Positions 8,649 through 17,369 of a DNA stretch of 64,000 nucleotides are shown in pieces. Within the stretch, counting starts at the first letter, position 1. Each line of letters starts with the position of its first letter. Source of the DNA: Paenibacillus_AA sp045062745 (GTDB lineage Bacteria; Bacillota; Bacilli; Paenibacillales; NBRC-103111); contig NZ_JBJGED010000001.1 of NCBI RefSeq assembly GCF_045062745.1, positions 372,001 through 436,000 of the forward strand, written 5' to 3'. Made by a program: the position numbers and the translations under genes. Under the pieces are notes generated by a model, which saw nothing but the letters and a program-made list of their open reading frames with translations, did not search any database and had not been told where the DNA came from.

Positions 8649-9680
8649 CTAGGCCAGGACCGTCTCTACGAAGACCGTCGTCTCCTTGGCCATGTCGATC
8701 TCCTTCACGATCATCTCATTGTTCGCATCCGGCTGCACGACGCGGACGATCGGACGGCCCGGCAGCCCGCGATGCTGGCCGACGACGACGCCCGTCTCCC
8801 GCGTAGACAGGCGGACGGACGACCCGGTCGGATAGATCGAGACGGTCCGCATGAATTGCACGAGCACCTCGCGGTCGAGTACGGTGCCGGACATCGCCAT
8901 CATACGCTCGCACGCTTCGTGCGGCAGCAGCTGCTTCGTCTTCATGACGTCGAACAGCAGGTTGTCGTACATGTTCGCCACCGCGACGATCTGGGCGTAC
9001 AGATGGATCTGATCGCCCACGAGCTTGCGCGGGAAGCCTTGCCCGTCCGGCTGCTCGTGATGCTGCAGCGCCACGTGGGCGATGAGCAGGTTCAGCTCCT
9101 GCTTCTGCTTCAGCAGCTCGAAGCCGCGCCACGTATGGTGACGCTTCGGATCATCGCTCTCGTCGTCCGTGATGCGCTCCACCTTCCCGATATCGTGGAG
9201 CATGGCGCCGATCGACAGCTCCTTCAGCTGAATCTGGTTCAGTCCCATGTTCATGCCGATCATGGTGGCGATGAGGCAGACGTTCATCGAATGCACGTAC
9301 AGATGGTTGTCCTTCGTCCGGATGTCCGACAGCTGGAGCAGCATCTCTTTGCTGCGGACGACGTCCTCGAGGATGCTCTCGACGCTCACGCTTACGGCCC
9401 GGGTGTCGAAATTTTTGCCGGAGCGGATCGCGTCCATGCTCTCGGTCATTTTGCGCAGCACGAGCCGCTTCGTCTCGTCCGACAGCACCTCCGGGATGTC
9501 CACGTCCTCGAAGCTCGGATCTTTGATGTAGACCATCGTCGCCCCGATCCGTTTCAGCGTGTTGATCATATAAACCGTAAGTTGTACTCCGGCAGACAGC
9601 AGGATCGTCCCGTTGCTGGAAAAGATCGTTTTCCCCAAAACTTGGCCCGGTTCCACTTGCTCAATGTTCGTATTCCTCAC
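8649..9680 (-). CDS. HD-GYP domain protein, probable cyclic-di-GMP phosphodiesterase
   Basis: 343 residues. An N-terminal DUF3391-like segment (VEPGQVLGKTIFSSNGTILL) precedes the HD-GYP domain. The metal dyad His162-Asp163 is in AMLHDIGK, and the signature at 207-217 reads HHEQPDGQGFP, with Phe in place of Tyr in GYP. HD-GYP proteins hydrolyse cyclic-di-GMP; the Tyr-to-Phe change is conservative and does not by itself predict loss of activity. There is no membrane segment. The stop lies 99 bp before the yneF start. Confidence 0.88.
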   Translation of the reverse strand: MRNTNIEQVEPGQVLGKTIFSSNGTILLSAGVQLTVYMINTLKRIGATMVYIKDPSFEDVDIPEVLSDETKRLVLRKMTESMDAIRSGKNFDTRAVSVSVESILEDVVRSKEMLLQLSDIRTKDNHLYVHSMNVCLIATMIGMNMGLNQIQLKELSIGAMLHDIGKVERITDDESDDPKRHHTWRGFELLKQKQELNLLIAHVALQHHEQPDGQGFPRKLVGDQIHLYAQIVAVANMYDNLLFDVMKTKQLLPHEACERMMAMSGTVLDREVLVQFMRTVSIYPTGSSVRLSTRETGVVVGQHRGLPGRPIVRVVQPDANNEMIVKEIDMAKETTVFVETVLA

Positions 9681-9716
9681 AAAAACTCTTCCCCCAGAAG
9701 TAATCCCGATAATCTT

Positions 9717-10883
9717 CTATTGTGCCTGCAAAGCGGCTTGGGCGTGATCCAGCTCCTCCCGGACCTGCGGATGCTGCTCCGTGAGGAGCGCTTCCTCGAC
9801 GGCGTCGGACGCCTCCGCGCCGCCGATCCGGCCGAGCGCCCACGCGGCTGCGCCGCGAATCTCCGGGCGCTCGTCCTGTTGCAGCCGTTCCGCGAGGTGC
9901 GGCACCGCGGAACGGTCCTTGAATGTGCCCAGCGCGAAGATTGCGTTGCGCTGGATGGGCTTGCGGCCGCGCCATGAGGCGGCCATCGACCCGTACTGCG
10001 CCTTGAACTGCTTGTTCGTCAAGGTGAGAAGGGGGGGCAGGAGCGGCTTCACCCGCTCCGGATCCGGCTGCAGCTCCGGCTGGTGCGTCCAGTTCTTGCC
10101 CTTGTTCACCGGGCAGACGACCTGGCACGTGTCGCAGCCGTACAGCCGGTTGCCCATCTTGAGCTTCAGCTCGTCTTCGACGAAGCCCTTCGTCTGCGTC
10201 ACGAACGAGATGCACCGGCTCGAGTTCAGCTCGCCGGGACCGACCAGTGCGCCCGTCGGGCAGGCGTCGATGCACTTCGTGCAGGAGCCGCATTGGTCGG
10301 TAATCGGCGTGTCCGGCGGGAACGGGATGTTCGTAATCATCTCGCCGAGGTAGATCCACGATCCCCACTCGGGCGAGATGATCGAGCAGTTCTTCCCGCT
10401 CCAGCCGATGCCGGCCCGCTCCGCGACGGCCCGGTCGACGAGCGCGCCCGTGTCGACCATACTCTCTATCCGCGCTTCGGGCACACGCTCGCGGATGAAC
10501 GCTTCGAGCCGCGACAGCCGGTCGCGCAGCACCGCGTGGTAATCGTCGCCCCACGATGAGCGCGAGATGATGCCCCGGTACGCGCCGGGTTCGGACTTAG
10601 GCGGATTGTGCAGCTTGGAGGGGTAAGCGATGGCAATGGCGATAATCGACTGCGGCTCGGCCAGGCTCAGGGCCGGGTCGACGCGCTTGTCGAGATCGGG
10701 CTCCTCGAAGCCCGATTCGTAGCCTTGTTCGCGGTGACGCAACAGCACGTGCTTCAGCTCGGTGAACGGCTCCGCCGAGGCGAAGCCGATCTGATCGATG
10801 CCCAGCCCGCCCGCCGCCGCGCGGATATCCTGCTTCAGCCTCTCCCATCGTGTGCTCGCTATAGTTGTCCGGGCTGTTGCCAT
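9717..10883 (-). CDS. queG: Epoxyqueuosine reductase
   Basis: 388 residues. QueG reduces epoxyqueuosine to queuosine in tRNA using cobalamin and two 4Fe-4S clusters. The cluster motifs CGSCTKCIDACP and CDTCQVVCP are both complete, the N-terminal corrinoid-binding half is present (GWSGKNCSIISPEWGSWIYL), and a HEAT-like repeat tail (RSAVPHLAERLQQDERPEIR) follows as in Bacillota homologues. The start ATG 10883 follows AGGAGGGGAGG. The 484-bp gap upstream holds the tandem repeat array. Confidence 0.95.
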   Translation of the reverse strand: MATARTTIASTRWERLKQDIRAAAGGLGIDQIGFASAEPFTELKHVLLRHREQGYESGFEEPDLDKRVDPALSLAEPQSIIAIAIAYPSKLHNPPKSEPGAYRGIISRSSWGDDYHAVLRDRLSRLEAFIRERVPEARIESMVDTGALVDRAVAERAGIGWSGKNCSIISPEWGSWIYLGEMITNIPFPPDTPITDQCGSCTKCIDACPTGALVGPGELNSSRCISFVTQTKGFVEDELKLKMGNRLYGCDTCQVVCPVNKGKNWTHQPELQPDPERVKPLLPPLLTLTNKQFKAQYGSMAASWRGRKPIQRNAIFALGTFKDRSAVPHLAERLQQDERPEIRGAAAWALGRIGGAEASDAVEEALLTEQHPQVREELDHAQAALQAQ

Positions 10884-10912
10884 GGCTTGTCCTCCCCTCC
10901 TCGCTTCAGTAG

Positions 10913-11320
10913 AAAGTAACTTTTTTACTTTACAGACGCGCCTTCGGTCTCTTTCCCCGCTCTAAAGCAACTTTTTTACTTTACAGACGCACTTTCGGTC
11001 CCTTTCCCCACTTTAAAGCAACTTTTTTACTTTACAGCCGCGCTTTCGGACCCTTTCCACGCTCTAAAGCAACTTTTTTACTTTACAGCCGGGTCTTCGG
11101 TCCCTTTCCCCGCTCTAAAGTAATTTTTTTACTTTAAAGACGCGTCTTCGGTCTCTTCCCTGCTCTAAAGTAACTTTTTTACTTTACAGCCGCGCCTTCG
11201 GTCTCTTTCCCCGCTCTAAAGATACGCTTTTACTTTACAGACGTGTCTTCGATCCCTTTTCCCCGCTTTAAAGCAACTTTTTTACTTTACAGCCGTGCCT
11301 CGGGTTCTTTCACAACCGCC
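10913..11320. repeat. Tandem array of eight 51-bp hairpin repeats
   Basis: Unit starts are 10913, 10964, 11015, 11066, 11117, 11167, 11218 and 11270, i.e. period 51 with single 50- and 52-bp units. Each unit begins AAAG(T/C)AACTTTTTTACTTT (arms AAAGTAA and TTACTTT around CTTTT) and continues with ACAG(A/C)CG, a TTCGG core and a TTTCCCCGCTCT tail. The T-to-C variant keeps a G-U pair if the minus strand is transcribed. No coding frame spans it. It fills the queG-lepB gap (10884-11367). Units are too alike throughout, with no unique spacers, to be CRISPR. Confidence 0.93.
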
Positions 11321-11367
11321 AAAGGCGACCTATTGCCATACACACACTTTATCTTTCCAGCACGCCC

Positions 11368-11985
11368 CTACAGCGTCCCCAGTTGGCCGAACGGCCACAA
11401 AATCAAGTCCGCCCGGCCCTGGATCATCCCCGCTTCGACGGAGCCGAAGATGCGGCTGTCCTTGCTCGCGCCTTGGTGACGGTTGTCCCCCATGACGAAG
11501 TAGCGGCCGGCCTCCACCACGAATGGTCCCCGGTCCCCGTCCTCGATCCGGATATCCGTATACGGCTCGGGAACCGTTTCTCCGTTCACATAAAGCTTGC
11601 CCGCGCGAATCTCGACCCGGTCCCCGGACAGCGCCACGACGCGCTTCACGAGGAATTGCCGCTCGGCGCCGACCATGTCCGGATCCTTCAGGATGACGAC
11701 ATCCCCTCGCTTCGGACTCCCGACGACATACACCAGCTTGTTTACGAAGAGCCATTCCTTCTCCTTCAAAGTCGGTTCCATGGAATGGCCCTTCACCGTG
11801 GACAGATTGAAGACGTACAAATTGAGTACGATGACCACAAGGAGCGCAATCGAGATGGACTTGATCCAATCCCACAGCTCCGAGGTCAGACGGTACGAAC
11901 GTTCCGGCTTCGGCTCGGCTCCCGTCTTGTCCGGCTCCCCGTGCAACGAGGCGTCTCCGCGTTCCTGGCTCTGATAATAGCTCAT
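11368..11985 (-). CDS. lepB: Signal peptidase I
   Basis: 205 residues. A single N-terminal membrane helix (about 38-60) anchors the extracytoplasmic catalytic domain. The nucleophile is Ser68 in GHSMEPTL and the general base Lys114 in FLVKRVVAL; boxes GDVVILKDP and FVMGDNRHQGASKDSR are intact. It removes signal peptides from exported proteins. The long charged N-terminal tail (about 36 residues) is typical of Bacillota SipS-type enzymes. It begins one base before the stop of the upstream DUF402 gene, implying co-transcription. Confidence 0.95.
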   Translation of the reverse strand: MSYYQSQERGDASLHGEPDKTGAEPKPERSYRLTSELWDWIKSISIALLVVIVLNLYVFNLSTVKGHSMEPTLKEKEWLFVNKLVYVVGSPKRGDVVILKDPDMVGAERQFLVKRVVALSGDRVEIRAGKLYVNGETVPEPYTDIRIEDGDRGPFVVEAGRYFVMGDNRHQGASKDSRIFGSVEAGMIQGRADLILWPFGQLGTL

Positions 11986-11986
11986 G

Positions 11987-12538
11987 CTACACCTCAGGTT
12001 CTACATGTTTCCACATCTGATAGTAAGCGAGCACCTGCTCGTCATCGAACGGAGCTTCGTTCCCCCGGAGGCGCTGCAGCAGCCGATTCATCCCGCCCTT
12101 CACTTTGCGGTCCACGATGTCCGAATAGTGATAATTCGCTTTGTGGAGGGCATACTCTTCTTGATCCACAATTTGCACATCTCCGTCTGTCGTTCGGATC
12201 ACGTCCAGGTCGTAATCGATATAGGTGATGACTTGACCGCCAACGTAAGGGGGAGAGGCAATGTTGCAGTAGTAGCGGACGCCCTGCTCCTCGATCAGCG
12301 AGACGACATTGTACCACTGGCCGGGGATGAAGAACGCGACCGAAGGGATGCGGCTGACCCATTCCTTGCCATCGCCTTCGCGGATGCGCGTCTGGCTGTT
12401 CACGAGTACCAGCATCGACTCCGCCGCATGCTCCGGGAAAAGGCGGCCGGCCGGGATGAGCCAATTTTGCAGCCACATTCGGTGAAGGTGTCCGTCATGC
12501 TTAAAGCTTTTGATGATGAATGGCGATAGATGTTCCAT
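11987..12538 (-). CDS. DUF402 family protein, YgaC-like
   Basis: 183 residues from ATG 12538, preceded by AAAGGG. A longer frame to 12625 lacks a good ribosome-binding site and family similarity. Sequence blocks IKSFKHDGHLHRMW, YYCNIASPP, YIDYDLDV and DQEEYALHKANYHYS match B. subtilis YgaC and other DUF402 proteins. Characterised DUF402 relatives are nucleoside di/triphosphate phosphatases with Asp/Tyr-rich metal sites, so a nucleotide phosphatase role is plausible but not shown here. It is immediately upstream of lepB. Confidence 0.8.
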   Translation of the reverse strand: MEHLSPFIIKSFKHDGHLHRMWLQNWLIPAGRLFPEHAAESMLVLVNSQTRIREGDGKEWVSRIPSVAFFIPGQWYNVVSLIEEQGVRYYCNIASPPYVGGQVITYIDYDLDVIRTTDGDVQIVDQEEYALHKANYHYSDIVDRKVKGGMNRLLQRLRGNEAPFDDEQVLAYYQMWKHVEPEV

Positions 12539-12675
12539 AGCAGGCCCTTTCTGTCTGTACCTACGTACTATTATACATGATGCAGCGGATTTGATGAAAA
12601 TAAAAACATATCCATCCACCGACACTCGGCTTCAAGATATGCTCATCGATAAGGCATAGTATGAATGGAGCTTGA

Positions 12676-13104
12676 TTAGTTCCCCGACACGATGCGGAGA
12701 TGACGATAGGAGCGAGAGAAATTGGAGGCTTCGTACCCGACCGCTTCGTACAAAGGCAGGATCGGTTCGTTGTGCACGTCCACGGTGATCATGATCTTGC
12801 TCACCTTGCGTTGCAGGAAACGCTGCTTCAGCGCCTGGATAAGCGTCTTGCCGATTCCGCGGCGTTGATGCTGAGTCGAGACGGCGATGCGGTAGTAGTA
12901 CCCTTGGTTCTTCTGATCGATCGTACCAATGATGACTCCGGCAATTTCTTCATTCACGACAGCGACGAGGATCAAGGCTGAATCGAGCGACAATTGCTTG
13001 GCAAACGCGTCCATCGTTTCTTCGGCGCAAGCTTCGGAAAGAACTTCCTCCAGCAAGCTCGTTATCGCAGCATGATCCGAGAGTTGAAAGGGCCGAACAA
13101 ACAT
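12676..13104 (-). CDS. GNAT family N-acetyltransferase
   Basis: 142 residues. The acetyl-CoA-binding motif QHQRRGIGKTLIQALKQ (about 85-101) and the following beta strand SKIMITVDVHNEPILPLYEAVGY define a GNAT fold. Substrate unknown. The start ATG 13104 is preceded by a GAGAGAC-type site. It stands alone: a 137-bp gap separates it from the DUF402 gene. Confidence 0.85.
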   Translation of the reverse strand: MFVRPFQLSDHAAITSLLEEVLSEACAEETMDAFAKQLSLDSALILVAVVNEEIAGVIIGTIDQKNQGYYYRIAVSTQHQRRGIGKTLIQALKQRFLQRKVSKIMITVDVHNEPILPLYEAVGYEASNFSRSYRHLRIVSGN

Positions 13105-13680
13105 GAAGGTCTCTCCTCGTGTCCTAGAGTAGTTTCTCTCTCTGTATGAACTAGATTATACGACAAATTGCGAGGAAATCATCTATTAATTTTAAAAAAA
13201 CGTAAAAAAAGCGCTGAAAACGCTTAATTCGAAGCGTATTCAGTGACAGGTTAGGAAATGTAAGCAATTTCTATTAATTTCGGCCCGTTACGAATCTTCT
13301 TGATCGATTCACTTCCTCAGAGGTTGCGTCTCTCTATCAGTCGGAGTTTGCCCTCCGTAGCGGGTCGCCTCGTACATCCGGATCAAATTGAGTTCCGTCT
13401 GCAGCACCTCCCTCCGCTCCGACACCGTCTCCCCACCTCTCTCGGGGTTTGGGACGGATGGATCCTCGCTTCCTCCCTGGATAACCGGCTCATCCAATAC
13501 CGGAACGCATGTCGAACCCTTTCGCCATTGGTAGCTAAGTTTGTCCAGTCCTGTGCCGGCTGCCAATGCAATGTCCCATCCCCCTTTGACACCCTGCCAT
13601 TTCCGTATCGGCAGGAAACTCCGTGGGGGCGGGCGAATGCTTATTGTATGATTCCGCAAGAGGACTAGGAGGAAGACTCG
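13105..13680. other. Intergenic stretch of 576 bp with no recognised gene
   Basis: No convincing coding sequence. The first 150 bp are AT-rich, with poly-A tracts and the overlapping stems AAGCG/CGCTT and ACGCTT/AAGCGT near 13197-13228; TGAAAACGCTTA there is a partial match to a catabolite-response element. From about 13300 to 13650 the base composition becomes GC-balanced, and a minus-strand frame of 126 codons (13309-13689) is open, but it has no ribosome-binding site, overlaps the next gene and resembles nothing I know. It could be the remnant of a lost gene. Confidence 0.5.
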
Positions 13681-15003
13681 ATGATGCAATTAGGATACGG
13701 AGAACAGATCGTCACCCCCCCGGTCGGGACATGGCTGGGCGGCTTCTCGAGCCGGACCGAGCCGTCCGTCGGGGTGCGCGACGATCTCCGCGCCCAGGTC
13801 GCTTGGCTGCGCGGCGCAGGGGACGGCGGGCAAGGCCAAGACGAGCATGAGGTTGTGCTCGTCGTGCTCGATCAGGTGGGGATTACGCGGGAATGGACCG
13901 ACGCGCTGCAGGCGCGGCTGCGGGAGCGGTGGGACCTCCGGGACGATCAGGTGCTCGTCCACTGGACGCACACCCACTGCGCCCCGCTGTACCGCGAGCC
14001 GACGCCAGGCTTCGAGCAGGCGACGTACCCCGCGGCCTACTTCGCGGGTCTGGTCGACTCCGTCGTCGAGGCGTGCGCGGCGGCGAGAGCCGACCTGCAG
14101 CCGGTGACGTTCGCCTACGGGACCGGCGAGAGCGACCTCGCCGTGTCCCGCCGGCTCATCGTCGACGGCCAGAACTTGTTCGCGGCGAACCCGTACGGGG
14201 TCGTCGACCGCGAAGTGCCCGTGCTGGCCGCGTACCGGGAGGACGGGAGCTGCAAGCTCGTCCTGTTCAGCTATGCGGCCCATCCCACGATGACGAACGG
14301 CCTGTACATCTCGGCCGAGTATCCCGGCGTCACCCGGCGCGTCATCGAGTCCAGGCTGGAGGGCGGCGCGCGCGCCATGTTCCTGCAAGGCTGTGCGGCC
14401 GACGCGATCGTCGGCGTGCACCGCAGCGAGAAGGAGCGCTACATGCTGCCCGATCAGTGGGAGGACATCGAGGCGGCGGGCCGCAGCCTCGCGTGGAAGG
14501 TGCTGCTCGTGATGGCTCACAAGCTGGAGCCGGTGACCGGCGACACGCTCGCGAGCTATACGCAGAGCTGCTACCCCGGCTTCGAGCGGTTCCCGTCTCG
14601 AAGCGAATTGGAGGCGCGCGCGGAGGGCGACCACCCGGGCGACGCGCGCTGGGCGCGCTATCAGCTCGCGCGCACCGCAGGCGAGCCGGCGTGGCCGACG
14701 CAGATCGAAGCGCAGCTGCATGGGCTGCGCCTCGGCGACGTCTACGTCATGGGTCACCCGGGCGAAGTCGTCGCTGCTTACGGGCTGCGCCTGAAGGAGC
14801 GGCACGCCCGCCTGCGGCTCGTCACGCTGGCGTACTGCCACGCGCAGGTCGGCTACATCCCGCGCCGCGCGATGTACGACGAGGGCGGCTACGAGGTCGA
14901 CGCCTGGCGGACGTGGGGCTACCCGTCGCGCTGGGACCGCGGTATCGAGCAGCTTTTCGAGGCAACGGCCGAGGATGTGCTCGCCCGGCTTCAGCGAGGA
15001 TGA
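13681..15003 (+). CDS. Neutral/alkaline ceramidase-like hydrolase
   Basis: 440 residues. The order of motifs follows the N-terminal catalytic domain of neutral ceramidases: GYGEQIVTPPVGTWLGGF near the start, HWTHTHCAP (about 98-106, the zinc-binding HxH-type segment), YAAHPTMT (about 200), FLQGCAADA, and VYVMGHPGEVVAAYGL (about 360). It lacks the C-terminal beta-sandwich of true ceramidases and any signal peptide, so it is likely a cytoplasmic amidase on another substrate. AGGAGG at 13667-13672 precedes ATG 13681 (ATG 13684 is equally possible). High GC at third positions. Confidence 0.78.
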   Translation: MMQLGYGEQIVTPPVGTWLGGFSSRTEPSVGVRDDLRAQVAWLRGAGDGGQGQDEHEVVLVVLDQVGITREWTDALQARLRERWDLRDDQVLVHWTHTHCAPLYREPTPGFEQATYPAAYFAGLVDSVVEACAAARADLQPVTFAYGTGESDLAVSRRLIVDGQNLFAANPYGVVDREVPVLAAYREDGSCKLVLFSYAAHPTMTNGLYISAEYPGVTRRVIESRLEGGARAMFLQGCAADAIVGVHRSEKERYMLPDQWEDIEAAGRSLAWKVLLVMAHKLEPVTGDTLASYTQSCYPGFERFPSRSELEARAEGDHPGDARWARYQLARTAGEPAWPTQIEAQLHGLRLGDVYVMGHPGEVVAAYGLRLKERHARLRLVTLAYCHAQVGYIPRRAMYDEGGYEVDAWRTWGYPSRWDRGIEQLFEATAEDVLARLQRG

Positions 15004-15163
15004 TTAAGCCGAGGCCGAGGCAGGAGTAACCATCCGGACCTGAACGGTGTGCTGCTGTGAGCAATCTTTGAACCGAGTAAGCTTCAGTTTCTTCGATCCC
15101 GAGGGGCGGGAAATCGGCTTTCTCGAGGATACATACGATTAATTTCCATTGGAGGGAATTACT

Positions 15164-15517
15164 ATGAACCGTGTCATTGCATTTGAAATCAGCAGTCAGA
15201 ATGCCGAGAAACAATCGAAGTTTTACGCAGACGTGTTCGGGTGGGAGTTGGGGCAGCCCAATTGGGGCTATTACCCAGCGAAGACGGGACCCTCTACGGA
15301 GCCGGGCATCGACGGCGGTATCGCGCAGGGTCCGTCTCATTTTCCGGTGGGTGTGCGTCTGCAGATTCAAGTGGATTCCATCGAGGCCTCTATCGCCAAG
15401 GCGGTCGAACATGGGGCCACGGTCGTACAGGAGAAAATGGATTTCGGCGACTTTGCGCTTGCTTACATCGTCGATCCGCTTGGCGTTCACTACGGCCTGA
15501 TCGAAAATAAGAAGTAA
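15164..15517 (+). CDS. VOC (glyoxalase/bleomycin-resistance fold) family protein
   Basis: 117 residues from ATG 15164, which follows GGAGGG. It contains the VOC pattern RVIAFEISSQNAEKQSKFYA and DVFGWEL near the N terminus and IVDPLGVHYGLIE at the C terminus. Members bind a metal and act on small substrates or sequester them; the ligand here is unknown. A bidirectional terminator 57 bp downstream ends the unit. Confidence 0.82.
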   Translation: MNRVIAFEISSQNAEKQSKFYADVFGWELGQPNWGYYPAKTGPSTEPGIDGGIAQGPSHFPVGVRLQIQVDSIEASIAKAVEHGATVVQEKMDFGDFALAYIVDPLGVHYGLIENKK

Positions 15518-15573
15518 CAGCAAGGAAATGCCATCCTGATCCCTACTATCTCCTCCCAATGTAGCGCACACAT

Positions 15574-15601
15574 AAAAGGCTGCAGCCCGCTGCAGCCTTT
15601 T
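15574..15601. terminator. Bidirectional terminator
   Basis: AAAAGGCTGCAG / CTGCAGCCTTTT forms a perfect 12-bp stem around a 4-base loop. It lies between the VOC gene (ending 15517) and the convergent FAD oxidoreductase (ending 15622), with T- and A-runs inside the stem serving both directions. Confidence 0.9.
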
Positions 15602-15621
15602 CGTCGCGTAGAACGCCCGTT

Positions 15622-17199
15622 TTAATACGTCATATCCTCCGGCCAGCTCGTCTCGATCCCCTGCCGGTGCAGCAGTTCGCGGTACGCGGCGAGATGCTCC
15701 TTCTCCTCGCGTACTTGATGCGGAGTGACGCCGTGCTGAATCGCATAGGCCGCCAAATACCCGGCCGACTCGCCGATGTTCCATTCGGTCGGATGCAGGC
15801 GGTAGCAGCCGTTCGTAATTTGCGTCGTCCCGATGTTCTTGCAGGCCGGCAGCAAGTTCTTCATCCGGACCGGGAGCAGGGCGCCCAGCGGAATTTCGAA
15901 AGGAACGCTCGGAATATAGAACCACCGGTTCGATCGCGTCGTCATGTGCAGATCCAGCGGATAGCTGCCTACGCCTACGCTGTCCTCGTAGCGGCGAATG
16001 CCTTGGCCGCCCCGGAGCTCCAAGCTCACATCGTGTTCCGTAATCGTGTAGAGCGCTCGGATGCGGCGGGATTCGCGGATGTACGGATGCTTGGCGAGCC
16101 CGTCCTCCGTGCCGAGTACGTCCTTGCGCAGTCTGAGCCCGGGATAGCCGAATCCGCCGTCAGGGCGCGGGGCTTCGGTCTGCAGCCAATAAATGAGCGA
16201 GAAGCTGAGCTGGCGCGCGCCCTCCAAATGCTGCTGCCGCTCTTCTTCCGATACCTCATAGATCGACCCCAGGAAGTAATCGTTGTGACTCCAATTGATC
16301 AAGGAAATGTCGCTCTGAAACAGATCGCCCTCGAACTGCGAGCGGTCGATCACTCTCCGGTAGGTCCAGAACGGCAAAGGGTCGGTTCCATTCGGGAAAA
16401 AGGTGATCTCTTTGATTTTCGTTCTGTCGTGAGGGTCCTCGATCTTCCAGCTCAGCAAAGGAAATCTGGAATGGCTCGGAATAAAGCTGCGCCAAAATTC
16501 GTACTGCTCCGGCTTCTCAATGGTGAAATCGCCGCCCTCGACGTAGTCAAGCGCGAACACATAAGTGAACGACTGAATATCCAGCGGATCCGCCGTCTCC
16601 AGCGCATGCGGCTCGCCGGTCTCGCTCCGGGCTTCCGCCCCCGTAACGTACTCCGCCCCGGCAAGCGGCAGCACATCTCCGCATTCGGTCGCATCCAAGT
16701 AATACGTGCCGGTCAGCTCCAGCCATTCTCCGGTCGCAGCATTGTGGACGGTCACCGACTCAACCCGGTCCTCCTTCGTCGAGACGGACTCCGGCCGGAA
16801 TCCGCACAACACAGAGATCCGCCCGCTGCTCGTATACGGAGCCAGCATGTCCTCCAGCACGCGAAGCGCGACCTTCGGCTCGTGGCACAACCGGCTGACC
16901 CACCCTCTGCCCGGATTCAGCCGGTCATTGTTCCTAGCCTCTTCGGTCATGGGATAGTTGTCCCTGTAATACTGGCGTACGCGTTCGCGAAATTCCCGAT
17001 ATGTACGTGTGCAGCCGAAGCTCTCGATCCATCGGTGTTCGTCCGGGGGGACCGCCTGACTCGTCAGCTGGCCGCCGATCCAGTCCGTTTCTTCCGTCAT
17101 GATGACGGACAAGCCCGTTTTGGCCGCCGCCAGTGCCGCCGTACATCCGCCCAATCCTCCGCCGAGTACGATGACGTCGGCCTTCTTCTGTTCTCTCAT
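15622..17199 (-). CDS. FAD-dependent oxidoreductase (FAD_oxidored family)
   Basis: 525 residues. The dinucleotide-binding motif VIVLGGGLGGCTAALAAAKTG is at about 9-29, followed by EETDWIGGQLTSQAVPPDEH, the segment typical of the glycoside-associated FAD_oxidored family, and DATECGDVLPLAGAEYVTGAE in mid-protein. These proteins are common beside carbohydrate enzymes and are thought to oxidise sugars or derivatives. No signal peptide. It diverges from the GH172 gene at 17370; a shared promoter region of about 170 bp lies between. Precise substrate unknown. Confidence 0.83.
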   Translation of the reverse strand: MREQKKADVIVLGGGLGGCTAALAAAKTGLSVIMTEETDWIGGQLTSQAVPPDEHRWIESFGCTRTYREFRERVRQYYRDNYPMTEEARNNDRLNPGRGWVSRLCHEPKVALRVLEDMLAPYTSSGRISVLCGFRPESVSTKEDRVESVTVHNAATGEWLELTGTYYLDATECGDVLPLAGAEYVTGAEARSETGEPHALETADPLDIQSFTYVFALDYVEGGDFTIEKPEQYEFWRSFIPSHSRFPLLSWKIEDPHDRTKIKEITFFPNGTDPLPFWTYRRVIDRSQFEGDLFQSDISLINWSHNDYFLGSIYEVSEEERQQHLEGARQLSFSLIYWLQTEAPRPDGGFGYPGLRLRKDVLGTEDGLAKHPYIRESRRIRALYTITEHDVSLELRGGQGIRRYEDSVGVGSYPLDLHMTTRSNRWFYIPSVPFEIPLGALLPVRMKNLLPACKNIGTTQITNGCYRLHPTEWNIGESAGYLAAYAIQHGVTPHQVREEKEHLAAYRELLHRQGIETSWPEDMTY

Positions 17200-17369
17200 A
17201 GTATGCGTCTCGCTTTCCCGATGTCAGTTGCCGGTCGTGGTAGTCCAGCACAGTTTCAATATAAGGCTATAGCTCGTCCGTTTGTCAATCCCGAATCGGG
17301 GAAAAGCAATTCCGGTTAACTTTGCGCTACTTTAGGCTAAATACATCGCTAGTGTTTTCGATTACGGTG

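Noticed and set aside
10913..11320. CRISPR array
   Set aside because: Units repeat along their whole 51-bp length, without distinct spacers, and no cas genes are nearby.
13195..13215. Catabolite-response element (cre) near TGAAAACGCTTA
   Set aside because: Misses conserved positions of the cre consensus and is 470 bp from the next downstream gene.
13309..13689. Possible 126-codon minus-strand gene
   Set aside because: No ribosome-binding site, overlaps the start of the ceramidase-like gene, and shows no coding bias or recognisable motif.
15667..17319. Plus-strand open frame of about 550 codons opposite the FAD oxidoreductase
   Set aside because: The minus-strand gene has full family motifs; this frame is compositionally an antisense shadow.
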